Notes: generated by a model from the sequence alone, not told the origin. Positions 1 to 8,589 are shown, counted from the first letter of the stretch. The stretch is DNA of 36,842 bases from Syntrophobacterales bacterium (GCA_021163105.1 JAGGXJ010000121.1:1-36842), one strand, 5' to 3'. Translations and numbers: made by a program.

Positions 1-179
1 AAGGAATCAAATGTCATGCTTTGGTGGAAACAACCGATTCTTGCATCCCAATCTGTGTCGGAACTTCAAAATACTCAGCCTATTCACCTGAGTGGTTACG
101 GTAGCAATGCAAAGAGAGCGTGAAGGAGATACGGGTAAGTTTTGTGTATATCAGAATTACGGGCACCTCCTTTGTTTTG
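1..179. other. Non-coding left edge
   Basis: This stretch lies downstream of the minus-strand htrA gene. I see no open frame of useful length, no tRNA-like fold and no clear hairpin followed by a T-run. It could include the distal end of a neighbouring gene or leader that starts outside the window, but nothing here supports a specific call. Confidence 0.4.
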
Positions 180-1667
180 TTATTTTCGGATTACGGCAAA
201 AAACTTTGACTTTCCTCTCTGTATGAGCACAAGAACGGTATCCGCGGACCCTGCCTTTGCCATTACATGCTGATAATCTTTCAACGAAGAGATCTCCGAT
301 TTGTTAATCCTCCGTACAATATCCCCCGTTTGTATACCTGCCTCATCCGCCGGGCCGCCATTTTTCACCTGTGCGATAATGACTCCTGTTATATTTGGAA
401 GTCCGAGATGCTCCGCGATTTCAGGCGTTATTCCCTGGACGGTCATCCCGAAAAACTCCCCGATCTCTTTGGATTCCACCCCGACTTGTTCTTTGCTCTC
501 CGGGCGTTCCGTCACTTTAACTGTAAAGGTCTTTTTCTTGCCGTCCCGCAATACTTTGATCTTCACCTTCTCGCCCACGGCAACACCCGCAATTATTTTT
601 ATAAGCTCATGCGTATTTTTGACAATTTTCCCATCAATCTCAACAATAACATCCCCGGCTTTTATGCCTGCCTTCTCCGCGGGATCTCCCTTAAATACAT
701 CAGAGACAAGGGCTCCTTCTGCCGTTTTCAGTTTAAGGTTTTTGGCAATGTCTTCCGTTATTCCCTGTACGGAAACACCAAGCCAGCCGCGTACCACTTT
801 TCCCTTTGTTCTAAGGTTTGGCAGAACATCCTTTGCCATGTCTATGGGTATGGCAAAGCCTATCCCCTGCCCTTGGGCAACAATAGCCGTATTTATTCCG
901 ACAACCTCTCCATCCAGGCTGAAAAGGGGGCCCCCACTGTTCCCGGGATTGATGGAGGCATCCGTCTGTATAAAATCATCGTAAGGCCCGGCACCTATAA
1001 CCCTCCCCTTGGCGCTCACGATCCCCGCTGTTACTGTCTGAGAAAGACCAAATGGATTTCCTATCGCGATAACCCAGTCTCCGACGCGCAGTTTTGAGGA
1101 ATCGCCAAGTTTGACAACGGGCAGGCCATTGTCAGGTTCAATTTTAAGCAGGGCTATATCCGTATTTTTGTCCCTGCCCTTTACCGTGGCATTGTATTCC
1201 TTTCCACTCGACAATTTGACTACGATCTTATCGGCTTTTTCAACCACATGATTGTTTGTAAAAATATATCCATCCTCACTGATGATAAAACCGGATCCAA
1301 GGCTTCTCTGTTTGAATTCTCTCTCCGGCATATCGCCGAAAAACTTTTTGAAAAAGTCGTCTCCACCAAAAAATCTATTAAACCGCGGGTCATTTAAAGG
1401 AGATCTGAATCCTCCGGAAGTTATGGTCTTTGTCGTGCTGATATTTACAACCGCGGGTTTCAGCCTTTCCACCAGATCAGCAAAAGACGAAGGCGCTCCC
1501 TTTATCATACTTTCCGTTGAAGCCGCCATGGCTTCATGAGAAGATACCTTTAGGGATACGGTAGAAAAATGTATGGTTTCTACAAGAGAAACCATAAAAA
1601 CCGCTACAAGAAATGACACCAGAACCAATAGAAACCTTTTTCTTTTTTTTGCTTTTTCAGAATTCAT
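180..1667 (-). CDS. Periplasmic serine endoprotease, HtrA/DegP-DegQ family
   Basis: The protein degrades or refolds misfolded envelope proteins. It has a basic N-terminus and one hydrophobic segment (about residues 11-30) that acts as a signal peptide or anchor. A trypsin-like domain follows, with the catalytic triad His140 (in TNNHVV), Asp170 (in NTDIALL) and Ser244 (in GNSGGPL). Two PDZ domains follow at about 295-385 and 405-490. The length of 495 residues and the protease-PDZ-PDZ order fit DegP, DegQ or MucD. A phenylalanine- and glycine-rich linker (about 83-120) before the catalytic domain corresponds to the LA loop region. The ATG at 1667 has a strong ribosome site (AGGGAGGG) just upstream. 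The gene lies 48 bases after the upstream minus-strand hydrolase gene, so the two could be cotranscribed. The family is certain; the exact paralogue is not. Confidence 0.95.
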   Translation of the reverse strand: MNSEKAKKRKRFLLVLVSFLVAVFMVSLVETIHFSTVSLKVSSHEAMAASTESMIKGAPSSFADLVERLKPAVVNISTTKTITSGGFRSPLNDPRFNRFFGGDDFFKKFFGDMPEREFKQRSLGSGFIISEDGYIFTNNHVVEKADKIVVKLSSGKEYNATVKGRDKNTDIALLKIEPDNGLPVVKLGDSSKLRVGDWVIAIGNPFGLSQTVTAGIVSAKGRVIGAGPYDDFIQTDASINPGNSGGPLFSLDGEVVGINTAIVAQGQGIGFAIPIDMAKDVLPNLRTKGKVVRGWLGVSVQGITEDIAKNLKLKTAEGALVSDVFKGDPAEKAGIKAGDVIVEIDGKIVKNTHELIKIIAGVAVGEKVKIKVLRDGKKKTFTVKVTERPESKEQVGVESKEIGEFFGMTVQGITPEIAEHLGLPNITGVIIAQVKNGGPADEAGIQTGDIVRRINKSEISSLKDYQHVMAKAGSADTVLVLIQRGKSKFFAVIRK

Positions 1668-1715
1668 TTAATCCCTCCCTATTTTTTCAAGAGTCCTTTT
1701 TGAAATGGTCTCTTA

Positions 1716-2519
1716 TTATTCTTTCTTTACGGTATTTGTAAGCTCGCCGACATCTTCAATGGAAACCGTAATAATATCACCGTCTTTAAGAAATATCGGC
1801 GGGATTCTTGTAAAGCCCACGCCCTCCGGTGTTCCCGTCAGTATTACCGTGCCGGGCAAAAGAGTCATAGAATAGCTGAGATTGCTAATTATCGCAGCTA
1901 TGTCGAAAAGCATGTCTGACGTATTAGAGTCCTGCATGATCTCCCCGTTTAGTATCGAACACACCCTCAGACGGTTCGCGTTTGCTACCTCATCCTTTGT
2001 CACCAGATATGGCCCTATCGGGCAAAAGGTGTCAAAGCTTTTCCCTCTCGCCCACTGTTTCTTCTGTTTGTGAATCTGCCAGTCACGAGCGCTTATATCG
2101 TTGGCACAGGTATACCCCAGCACATATTTTTCAGCCTCATCAGGAGAAACGTTTTTTGCTTTTTTGCCAATTATTACGGCAAGTTCTGCTTCGTAATCCA
2201 CTTCGTCAGGCCCCGCGGCGGGAAGTAATATCGATGCGTTGTGGCCGATCACGCTGCTTGTTGCCTTAAGAAACATTACCGGCAATTCAGGATGTCCTAC
2301 ACCCGTTTCATCGGCATGTCTCCCATAATTCAAACCAAGGGCGACTATGTTCGGCGGAGAGATGGGTGCCAGAAGCTTCTCTATGCGTTCCACCCTTCCT
2401 GATATTTCAATATCCCCGAAGATATCACCTTCAATAACCTTTGCCTCTTCCCGCATCTCGGGATCAAACACTCCTGTTAGTCTTTCCCCGCTCTGCGAGA
2501 GAAATCTTATGATCTTCAT
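1716..2519 (-). CDS. Fumarylacetoacetate hydrolase family protein
   Basis: This 267-residue protein belongs to the FAH/HpcE/FAHD1 superfamily of metal-dependent enzymes. These cleave or decarboxylate acylpyruvates, or isomerise 2-hydroxyhepta-2,4-dienedioate. The N-terminal 55 residues resemble the small domain that often precedes the catalytic fold. The metal ligands appear as Glu110 and Glu112 (in DYEAELAVI) and Asp141 (in CANDISARD). A conserved Lys160 (in ARGKSFDTF) and the late block around LTGTPEGVGF are also present. The substrate cannot be deduced from sequence, since acylpyruvase, oxaloacetate decarboxylase and catabolic hydrolase functions all share this fold. The ATG at 2519 follows a GGTGGAG ribosome site. 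The upstream side is occupied by a MITE-like repeat. Confidence 0.93.
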   Translation of the reverse strand: MKIIRFLSQSGERLTGVFDPEMREEAKVIEGDIFGDIEISGRVERIEKLLAPISPPNIVALGLNYGRHADETGVGHPELPVMFLKATSSVIGHNASILLPAAGPDEVDYEAELAVIIGKKAKNVSPDEAEKYVLGYTCANDISARDWQIHKQKKQWARGKSFDTFCPIGPYLVTKDEVANANRLRVCSILNGEIMQDSNTSDMLFDIAAIISNLSYSMTLLPGTVILTGTPEGVGFTRIPPIFLKDGDIITVSIEDVGELTNTVKKE

Positions 2520-2554
2520 TCTCCACCTTCTTCATGATTTCCAGCTACTATAAA

Positions 2555-2697
2555 TGATCCTGTTGATTAATGGTCTTTTCGCCCAGTCTCTGCGTTACGC
2601 TCAAAAAATAATCCTCGAAATATCAACTATATGTCTGTGGTTATTTTTTTCGCATGCCTTGATCTTGAACGAAAATCCTCATAATCTAACAGAATCA
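2555..2697. repeat. MITE-like inverted-repeat element, copy A
   Basis: This 143-base intergenic element is bounded by imperfect inverted ends, TGATCCTGTTGATTAATG (2555-2572) and CATAATCTAACAGAATCA (2680-2697). Its outer arms of about 49 and 46 bases match a second copy at 18122-18236 with only a few differences. The centre differs: here it is a 48-base stretch whose ends, AAAAAATAA and TTATTTTTT, can pair. The right terminal TCA, read on the minus strand, is the TGA stop codon of hldD. No transposase gene is present, so the element would be non-autonomous. It may also act as a transcript 3' end for hldD. Confidence 0.75.
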
Positions 2698-3672
2698 TAG
2701 ATGTTTTTCATCCTTTTCCAGATAATTTATCACATAGTCCGAAACAGCATCTTCAAGCGGGGAAAACTGTACGGGACAATCCATCGACAGGAGTTTATCC
2801 ATTTTTGCTTCGGTAAAATACTGATACTGCCGCCTGACCAGTTCGGGCATCTCTATATATTCGATACCGGGCTCAATACCCATCGCGGCAAATACCGTCC
2901 CTGTCAGATCATTCCATGTCCTGGCATGACCTGTTCCGAGATTGAATATTCCTGTAACGTCCCTGTTTTCAAGAAGCCACCAGATCACCTCCGCGCAATC
3001 TTTCACATAAATAAAATCTCTCTTTTGCTCGCCGTCGCGGAAATCAGGCCTGTAAGATTTGAACAGTTTTACCTTTCCCGTTTCTCGAATCTGTCCAAAA
3101 GATTTGTGAATAACGCTTCTCATATCCCCCTTGTGATATTCATTAGGCCCGAAGACATTAAAAAATTTTATCCCTGTAATCTTTTTTTCCAGTCCATTCC
3201 TCAACATCCACAAGTCGAATAACTGTTTGGAATAACCGTACATATTTATGGGGCGAAGTTCCGGGGTTACGCCATTATCATCGGAGAACCCCTTAGAACC
3301 ATCACCATATGTGGCAGCACTGCTCGCATAGATGAAGCGGGCATTCTTCTCAACGGCCCACTGTGCCAGCTGGGTGGTGTAACGATAATTATTCTCCATC
3401 AGATAGTCCGCATCCCTCTCCGTTGTTGAAGAACATGCACCCATATGGACAATGGCCTCAACATCAAAGGGCACCTTATCATCAAGAATCAGTTCAAGAA
3501 AATCATCCCTGTCCAGATAATCCACAAACCTTCTGTTTACAAGGTTCCGCCATTTTACGGAAGTCCCGAGACTGTCAACAACAACAATATCGTCAAACCC
3601 TTGCGTATTAAGCTTCCATACAACGGCGCTACCTATAAATCCCGCTCCTCCTGTTACTACAATCATTTGCAT
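2695..3672 (-). CDS. hldD: ADP-L-glycero-D-manno-heptose-6-epimerase
   Basis: HldD converts ADP-D-glycero-beta-D-manno-heptose to the L-glycero form, the last step in making the heptose precursor of the LPS inner core. The 325-residue protein is an extended short-chain dehydrogenase with the dinucleotide motif GGAGFIGS at residues 8-15. The active-site YxxxK pair is Tyr145 and Lys149 (in MYGYSK), and a serine-rich block (ASSAATYG) carries the third catalytic residue. Family-typical blocks such as KFFNVFGPNEYHKG and RDFIYVKD are present. ATG codons at 3672 and 3666 are both possible. The AGGA ribosome site is better spaced for 3666, which would give 323 residues. The stop codon is supplied by the terminal TGA of the adjacent repeat. 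The gene implies an LPS-bearing Gram-negative cell. Confidence 0.95.
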   Translation of the reverse strand: MQMIVVTGGAGFIGSAVVWKLNTQGFDDIVVVDSLGTSVKWRNLVNRRFVDYLDRDDFLELILDDKVPFDVEAIVHMGACSSTTERDADYLMENNYRYTTQLAQWAVEKNARFIYASSAATYGDGSKGFSDDNGVTPELRPINMYGYSKQLFDLWMLRNGLEKKITGIKFFNVFGPNEYHKGDMRSVIHKSFGQIRETGKVKLFKSYRPDFRDGEQKRDFIYVKDCAEVIWWLLENRDVTGIFNLGTGHARTWNDLTGTVFAAMGIEPGIEYIEMPELVRRQYQYFTEAKMDKLLSMDCPVQFSPLEDAVSDYVINYLEKDEKHL

Positions 3673-3723
3673 TTCCTATAATATCGGTAGGTATTTTTCT
3701 TTATTGCTTTAATTTAAAAAAGT

Positions 3724-3752
3724 AAACTAAGTTCCAAATAAGCTAATGTCAA
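3724..3752 (-). promoter_or_regulatory. Putative sigma-70 promoter for hldD
   Basis: On the minus strand a perfect TTGACA -35 box (3752-3747) is followed after 17 bases by a weak -10 box TAGTTT (3729-3724). This places a start about 50 bases before hldD. The -35 match is strong and the -10 is only partial. Confidence 0.4.
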
Positions 3753-3843
3753 GTTTTTTATATCGTTTACTGCCAGGGGTTTGAAAATAGATAATTCATC
3801 GTTTTCGTGATAGCGTTTTTCATTGAACATTCAAAATCCAAAT

Positions 3844-4602
3844 TTAAACAGTTTCTTTCGAGTATCCGATCTTTCCCTTTCCATACAGATCGACCTGATG
3901 GCATATGCCACGGATTATTTTCACATCCCTGGCAAGCAGTTTTGTCCTCGAAAAGAGGTGTCTCACATTTGTCATCCAGTAATCAGGATTCTGGGCCTTT
4001 ATAAAACCTATACGCACAAATATCTCCCCTAAATGTTCATACATTGCCTCCATCTCCGCCAGAGTAGCAAGTTTCGGGGTAAAAACGGAAGTGACTTCAG
4101 CGCGCGCGGTAAAAATTTCATAACAAATGATCATCACCGCATGTGAAAGATTGATTGATTTCAGTTCTTCTGATGTGGGAATCTTTACCAGCAAATCGCA
4201 ATATTTAAGCTCGCTATTCGTAAGGCCCCTGTCTTCAGGGCCAAAAAGCAGTGCTACTCTGTTGTTTTGAGATATATCAGCAATCTCTTCGGCCATTTTT
4301 CCCGGATATATCATTGACCTTTTAAGATTTGTATCTCCTGACCTGCCGGTTGTTCCAACTATATGATTAAAGGGGGCGAGCGCAAGATTCAGCCTGTCAA
4401 AATATTGAATTTTTTCCACGATATCCAGAGCAAAATGTGTTGCCAGCTGCTCAATTTTTTTCCTGTCGGCATCCAGGGGATTGACGACGATAATACTGTT
4501 TATCCCCATATTTTTAGCGCACCGGGCAACTGCCCCGATATTGCCCGGATGTTTCGGCCCGTTAAGCACTATCGTCAGGTTTTCCATCTTTGCCTTTTCC
4601 AA
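3844..4602 (-). CDS. TrmJ-like tRNA/rRNA 2'-O-methyltransferase (SPOUT family)
   Basis: The protein is a SpoU-class SPOUT methyltransferase of the TrmJ/TrmH group 1 type. It would transfer a methyl group from S-adenosylmethionine to a ribose 2'-OH, for TrmJ at tRNA position 32. The three family motifs are visible: the N-terminal block with HPGNIGAVARCAKNMG, the central FGPEDRGLTN, and the C-terminal IPTSEELKSINLSHAV that forms the SAM-binding trefoil knot. A helical C-terminal extension follows, as in TrmJ. The TTG at 4602 has a GGGAGAG ribosome site. An in-frame ATG at 4587 has AAAAGG upstream and fits the usual short N-terminus equally well. The gene is divergent from rsmG, and this is where minus-strand genes give way to the plus-strand origin cluster. 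RNA target not provable from sequence. Confidence 0.88.
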   Translation of the reverse strand: MEKAKMENLTIVLNGPKHPGNIGAVARCAKNMGINSIIVVNPLDADRKKIEQLATHFALDIVEKIQYFDRLNLALAPFNHIVGTTGRSGDTNLKRSMIYPGKMAEEIADISQNNRVALLFGPEDRGLTNSELKYCDLLVKIPTSEELKSINLSHAVMIICYEIFTARAEVTSVFTPKLATLAEMEAMYEHLGEIFVRIGFIKAQNPDYWMTNVRHLFSRTKLLARDVKIIRGICHQVDLYGKGKIGYSKETV

Positions 4603-4738
4603 TTTATCTCTCCCGTCCTGTTTATGGTTGCATAAAATCTGCTCTTATTCTAATATTCACGTTCAGCTGTATACTATATCACAAATTGCCCGGGTCTGTC
4701 ATGACGGCCCATCCTTGAATTCTGTGAGCCGGTTACAA

Positions 4739-5401
4739 ATGGAAAAATTTAAAGATATAATCTCCAAGGCCTCCGGGGATATCGGCATAACACTCATCGA
4801 TCATGAGATAGATCTTTTAATGAGATATTCCGAGGAACTGCTTCTCTGGAATAAAAAAATGTCTCTTGTCTCAATAAAATCTCCTCTCGACATACAAAAA
4901 CACTTCGTTGATTCTCTGACAGTCACAAACTTTATAAAAAATGAGAATTCAAGGCTACTGGATATAGGAACTGGAGCCGGGTTGCCCGGTATTCCGCTGA
5001 AGATAAAAATGGAGTCACTCCATGTTACTCTCCTGGATTCATCCCGGAAAAAGGCCTCTTTTCTCAAGAGCACCATCCGCAAGCTCGAACTCAGCAACAT
5101 CTCGGTCGTAAACAGCAGGGCGGAATCGTTAACACATGAGGAAAATTATAGGGGGCTTTTTGATATCGTAATATCCAGGGCTGCCTTTAAAATTCCTGCT
5201 TTTCTCACATTGGGAGAATATTTTCTGTCTACCGGCGGCACATTGATAGCCATGAAAGGGAAGAATGCGGATGACGAACTTGGAGAGGCTGCGGATGCTA
5301 TAAGGAAAACGGGTTTCGAATTGACATATTGCCATGCAATAAAACTTCCGATAACAGGTGAATCAAGAAAAATTCTCTGTTTCAACAGGCGTTTGGCATA
5401 A
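4739..5401 (+). CDS. rsmG: 16S rRNA (guanine527-N7)-methyltransferase
   Basis: RsmG (GidB) methylates G527 of 16S rRNA. The 220-residue product carries the family signature WNKKMSLVSIKSPLDIQKHFVDSL near residues 37-60 and the SAM-binding loop DIGTGAGLPG at 75-84. A conserved acidic position (LLDSSRKKASFL) and the VVNSRAES block follow. The open frame extends 86 codons further upstream, but that extension is hydrophobic, unlike the family and antisense to trmJ. I therefore start at the ATG at 4739, although the ribosome site there is weak. rsmG commonly lies next to parA-parB near bacterial origins, often after mnmG. No mnmG is visible here. Confidence 0.93.
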   Translation: MEKFKDIISKASGDIGITLIDHEIDLLMRYSEELLLWNKKMSLVSIKSPLDIQKHFVDSLTVTNFIKNENSRLLDIGTGAGLPGIPLKIKMESLHVTLLDSSRKKASFLKSTIRKLELSNISVVNSRAESLTHEENYRGLFDIVISRAAFKIPAFLTLGEYFLSTGGTLIAMKGKNADDELGEAADAIRKTGFELTYCHAIKLPITGESRKILCFNRRLA

Positions 5402-5452
5402 GCAGATAAACAAGAATCGCAATCAGGTGACAAGGGTTCTCGCTCCAAATTA

Positions 5453-5480
5453 TTGCTTCTAAAATATCCCTTTATATGAT
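5453..5480 (+). promoter_or_regulatory. Putative promoter for parAB
   Basis: TTGCTT (5453-5458) and a good -10 box TATGAT (5475-5480) are separated by 16 bases in the AT-rich gap between rsmG and parA. The -10 matches five of six consensus bases and the -35 three of six. It would give a leader of about 45 bases before parA. Confidence 0.35.
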
Positions 5481-5533
5481 AGTGTATTTTAGTTAGTTTG
5501 TTTCTCAAAGTCCGCGAAGGAATTACCTAAAAA

Positions 5534-6304
5534 ATGAGAAAAGTCATATGTATAGCAAACCAGAAGGGGGGGGTCGGCAAAACAACAACGGCTATCAACC
5601 TGTCGGCTTCTCTGGCTGTTGCGGAAAGAAAAACCCTTCTGATAGATTGTGACCCACAGGGAAATGCCACAAGCGGCGTCGGCATAGACTCTTCTGCTAT
5701 AACCGAGAAAAATCTTTACTATGCCTTGGTTCAGGGCTCTTCATTTGAAAAGGTCGTATTTAAGACACAAATCCCCTCTCTCGACATTATCCCCTCCAAC
5801 CCGGATCTGATCGGCGTGGAGGTAGAGTTTGTATCGCTAAGCAACCGGGAAAAACAACTGAAAAACTTTTTAAAAAAAATTGACTCCTCTTATGAATTTA
5901 TTATAATCGATTGTCCGCCTTCTCTTGGGTTTTTGACTGTTAATGCCCTTGTCGCATCCGATTTGCTCATAATTCCACTGCAATGCGAATACTTCGCGCT
6001 GGAAGGACTGGGACATCTACTAAACAACATTAAACTTGTGCAGGCAAGGCTTAATCCGTCCCTGTCGCTGGGTGGCATATTGCTTACCATGTTCGACCAA
6101 AGAAACCGGCTTTCCCATCAGGTAGCCGATGAAGCCCGGGAATTTTTCGGGTCCAACGTATTTAAAACCATTATACCAAGGAATGTGAGGCTTTCCGAAA
6201 GTCCAAGTCATGGATTGCCTATTATACTTTACGATATAAAATCCCGCGGTGCCATTTCATACATGGCGCTGGCAAAAGAGATTATGACTAACGGAAGGAT
6301 ATAA
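5534..6304 (+). CDS. parA: Chromosome partitioning ATPase ParA (Soj)
   Basis: ParA is a deviant-Walker ATPase that, with ParB bound to parS, segregates newly replicated origins. In some bacteria it also modulates DnaA. The 256-residue protein starts directly with the deviant Walker A motif KGGVGKTT at residues 11-18. It has the Walker A' block LIDCDPQGNATSG and Walker B block IIDCPPSLGFLTVNAL. The short N-terminus is typical of chromosomal Soj, as opposed to plasmid ParA with an added HTH. The ATG at 5534 follows AAGGA at a long spacing. The stop overlaps the parB start by one base (TAATG), so the two are translationally coupled. An eight-G run falls exactly in the Walker A codons. Confidence 0.95.
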   Translation: MRKVICIANQKGGVGKTTTAINLSASLAVAERKTLLIDCDPQGNATSGVGIDSSAITEKNLYYALVQGSSFEKVVFKTQIPSLDIIPSNPDLIGVEVEFVSLSNREKQLKNFLKKIDSSYEFIIIDCPPSLGFLTVNALVASDLLIIPLQCEYFALEGLGHLLNNIKLVQARLNPSLSLGGILLTMFDQRNRLSHQVADEAREFFGSNVFKTIIPRNVRLSESPSHGLPIILYDIKSRGAISYMALAKEIMTNGRI

Positions 6305-7164
6305 TGTCTAAAAAAAACGCATTGGGAAAGGGGCTCGGCGCCATATTCACCGACCTTATGGATGACCCCTCCGACAAACCAAATTTCGCAATGTGCGGAA
6401 TCGAGGAATTATCCCCAAACAGATTCCAGCCCAGAAAGAGCTTTGATGGGAAAGAGCAAAAAAATCTTGCGACATCCATCAAAAAAAATGGCATCCTGCA
6501 ACCGATTGTTGTGAGAAAGGTTGAGTCGGGTTATGAAATTATCGCGGGGGAACGCAGATGGAGGGCGGCCCAAACCGCGGGATTAATGGATGTACCGATT
6601 ATTATCAGACATAATGCAGAAGATGTCGACGTGGCTGAACTGTCTCTCGTGGAAAATATACAGCGCGAGGAATTGAATCCCATAGAAGAATCGGAGGCAT
6701 ACCAGGCCCTCATTAAAAAATTCCGCTTTTCCCAAGACGAAATATCATCACGGGTAGGCAAGGACCGGTCAACCATAGCAAATTCCCTTCGCCTGCTTAA
6801 TCTTCCCGGAGAGGCAAAAAATGCGTTGATAAAAAAAGATATTTCCGCCGGACACGCGAGAGCCATTCTGTCGGTTGATTCGCGGGAAAAGCAGATCTAC
6901 CTTTTAAAGGAAATCGCAAGGAAAAAACTCAGCGTCAGGGAAACTGAAAAATTGGCAAAATCAATTGATTCCTACCTTAAAAAGAAAAAAAAGGTGAAAA
7001 AAGATATATACATTACGGATCTTGAAAATAAAATATCTGAAAAATTGATGGCAAAGGCAAACATAAAACAGTTGAGCGTTGGTGGTGTTATAGAAATTAG
7101 ATTCTCATCCTCAGATGATCTGGACAGGTTATTGAATGTGATTATGGATGGAGATATTAAGTAA
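6304..7164 (+). CDS. parB: Chromosome partitioning protein ParB (Spo0J), CTPase and parS-binding protein
   Basis: ParB loads on parS sites and spreads as a CTP-dependent clamp around the origin. The 286-residue protein has the basic N-terminal KKNALGKGLGAIF tail that contacts ParA. The N-terminal CTPase domain includes Box II GERRWRA (about 82-88) and the VENIQREELNPIEE block. A helix-turn-helix covers about 143-168 (SQDEISSRVGKDRSTIANSLRLL), and a C-terminal dimerisation domain follows. It overlaps parA by one base and ends 90 bases before dnaA. I found no sequence matching the canonical parS palindrome TGTTTCACGTGAAACA in this window by eye. Confidence 0.95.
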   Translation: MSKKNALGKGLGAIFTDLMDDPSDKPNFAMCGIEELSPNRFQPRKSFDGKEQKNLATSIKKNGILQPIVVRKVESGYEIIAGERRWRAAQTAGLMDVPIIIRHNAEDVDVAELSLVENIQREELNPIEESEAYQALIKKFRFSQDEISSRVGKDRSTIANSLRLLNLPGEAKNALIKKDISAGHARAILSVDSREKQIYLLKEIARKKLSVRETEKLAKSIDSYLKKKKKVKKDIYITDLENKISEKLMAKANIKQLSVGGVIEIRFSSSDDLDRLLNVIMDGDIK

Positions 7165-7212
7165 GTAAAAATGGTATTACTACTACAACCCTGTGTAGTT
7201 AGAAAAGTTCCA

Positions 7213-7242
7213 TTAACAGTTGTTGATAACATTGTTTATAAA
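7213..7242 (+). promoter_or_regulatory. Putative dnaA promoter with a DnaA box in its spacer
   Basis: TTAACA (7213-7218, five of six consensus bases) is followed by TATAAA (7237-7242) at 18 bases, or TTATAA (7236-7241) at 17. The DnaA box at 7221-7229 lies between the two hexamers, which would suit autorepression by DnaA. Transcription would then start only a few bases before the TTG codon, implying an almost leaderless mRNA. The promoter call is therefore tentative. Confidence 0.3.
7221..7229 (-). promoter_or_regulatory. DnaA box upstream of dnaA
   Basis: TGTTGATAA is the reverse complement of TTATCAACA, a common DnaA-box variant, and is the same sequence as the box in the dnaA-dnaN gap but on the other strand. 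It sits 26 bases before the dnaA start. Confidence 0.6.
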
Positions 7243-7251
7243 GGTTGATAA
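7243..7251 (-). promoter_or_regulatory. Second, one-mismatch DnaA box overlapping the dnaA ribosome site
   Basis: GGTTGATAA differs by one base from the box at 7221-7229. It has the same orientation, and the two centres are 22 bases (two helical turns) apart. It overlaps the AAGG at 7241-7244 that serves as the only visible ribosome site of dnaA. Tandem boxes in phase suggest cooperative DnaA binding. Confidence 0.4.
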
Positions 7252-7254
7252 TAA

Positions 7255-8589
7255 TTGGAATCATTCTGGAATGAAGGTATTGAAATAATTAAGAAAAAGG
7301 TTAGCCAGCAAAACTTTGAAACTTGGATAAGACCTATCGGGTTTGTTTCGCTGGAGAACAATAATGTTCTTCTGGGCGTGCCCAATAAGTTCTTTAAGGA
7401 CTGGCTTGTCGAAAACTACATCGACCTTATCAGTAATTCTCTCTCGGAGGTATCCGGCACTGATGTAGATATAAAATTCGTTGTAAATAAATCGGAGAAA
7501 CCTGATATATCGCACAATATCAGTGTAAAAAACACGGTTAAAAACAGGCTTGTGCGATTACATTCCTCTCTTAATTTAAATTACACCTTTGAAAGATTTG
7601 TTGTGGGGTCATCTAATCAGTTTGCTCATGCAGCAGCTCTTTCTGTGGCAGAACAACCGGCGCATAATTACAATCCCCTGTTTATTTATGGCGGTGTTGG
7701 TTTGGGGAAAACACATTTGATAAACTCTATAGGTATTCACACCCTTTCTTTATATCCGCAGAAAAATATACTCTACGTATCCGCGGAAGAGTTCATGAAT
7801 GAAATGATATATTCTATCAGATACGATAAGATGTCGAATTTCAGGGAAAAATACAGGAAGATAGACTCCCTTCTTATTGACGATATCCAGTTTATGGCAG
7901 GAAAGGAAAGAACTCAGGAAGAGTTTTTTCACACCTTTAACACCCTTCACGACTCGGGAAAGCAGATCGTTGTTACGAGTGATAAATTTCCAAAAGAAAT
8001 ACAGAATCTTGAAGGGCGGCTTCGATCAAGGTTTGAGTGGGGACTTATAGCCGATATTCAACCGCCGGATATAGAAACAAGAATAGCGATTATAGAAAAG
8101 AAGGCACAGGAAGGTAATATTGATATATCAAATGATATCGTCCGTTATATAGCTTCCGTGGCGGACTCAAACATAAGGGAATTGGAGGGTATATTAACAA
8201 GAATAGCCGCCTATTCCTCCCTCACGGGAAGGGAAATAAAAATAGATATCGCAATGGATGTTATAAGAAATTTACTTAAACACGGGACAAGAAGAGAAAT
8301 AACCATAGATGAAATTATAAAAGCGGTTGGTAAAAAATTTAATCTCAGAGTGGGGGATATAAGATCTCGAAAGAAGAATAAAAACCTTGTACTTTCACGC
8401 CAGGTTGTAATGTATCTCTCAAGAAAGCTGACTAGTAACTCTTTTCCGGATATAGGGACAAAGATGGGGGGAAGAGATCATTCAACAGTTATCTATTCTA
8501 ATAATAAGATAAAAAAGATGATGGAAAAAGATTATAAAATAAAAGAAGTGGTGGAAGAATTAGAGGTGATTCTACAAACCGGGCATTAA
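7255..8589 (+). CDS. dnaA: Chromosomal replication initiator protein DnaA
   Basis: DnaA binds DnaA boxes, oligomerises with ATP and opens the origin. The 444-residue protein has domain I (about 1-75, starting with the typical FWNEGIEIIKKKVSQQNFETWI), a short linker, and the AAA+ domain. That domain has Walker A GGVGLGKT at 146-153, Walker B LLIDD at 206-210, the sensor and arginine-finger region around GRLRSRFEWG, and IRELEG. Domain IV has the DNA-contacting GGRDHSTV motif at 405-412. The start is a TTG at 7255. The conserved N-terminus begins there and no upstream ATG fits. It is flanked by DnaA boxes on both sides, which with dnaN directly downstream marks the origin. Confidence 0.97.
   Translation: MESFWNEGIEIIKKKVSQQNFETWIRPIGFVSLENNNVLLGVPNKFFKDWLVENYIDLISNSLSEVSGTDVDIKFVVNKSEKPDISHNISVKNTVKNRLVRLHSSLNLNYTFERFVVGSSNQFAHAAALSVAEQPAHNYNPLFIYGGVGLGKTHLINSIGIHTLSLYPQKNILYVSAEEFMNEMIYSIRYDKMSNFREKYRKIDSLLIDDIQFMAGKERTQEEFFHTFNTLHDSGKQIVVTSDKFPKEIQNLEGRLRSRFEWGLIADIQPPDIETRIAIIEKKAQEGNIDISNDIVRYIASVADSNIRELEGILTRIAAYSSLTGREIKIDIAMDVIRNLLKHGTRREITIDEIIKAVGKKFNLRVGDIRSRKKNKNLVLSRQVVMYLSRKLTSNSFPDIGTKMGGRDHSTVIYSNNKIKKMMEKDYKIKEVVEELEVILQTGH

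Noticed and set aside
267-1097. Long plus-strand open frames opposite htrA
   Set aside because: They are antisense to a protease with complete catalytic motifs, show no family features and have no convincing ribosome site.
4481-4738. Longer rsmG start upstream
   Set aside because: The extension is antisense to trmJ, hydrophobic and absent from the RsmG family, which begins near the ATG at 4739.
7177-7185. Three trio-like units TTA CTA CTA before dnaA
   Set aside because: No DnaA box precedes them on the same strand at a suitable distance, so they lack the context of an unwinding element.
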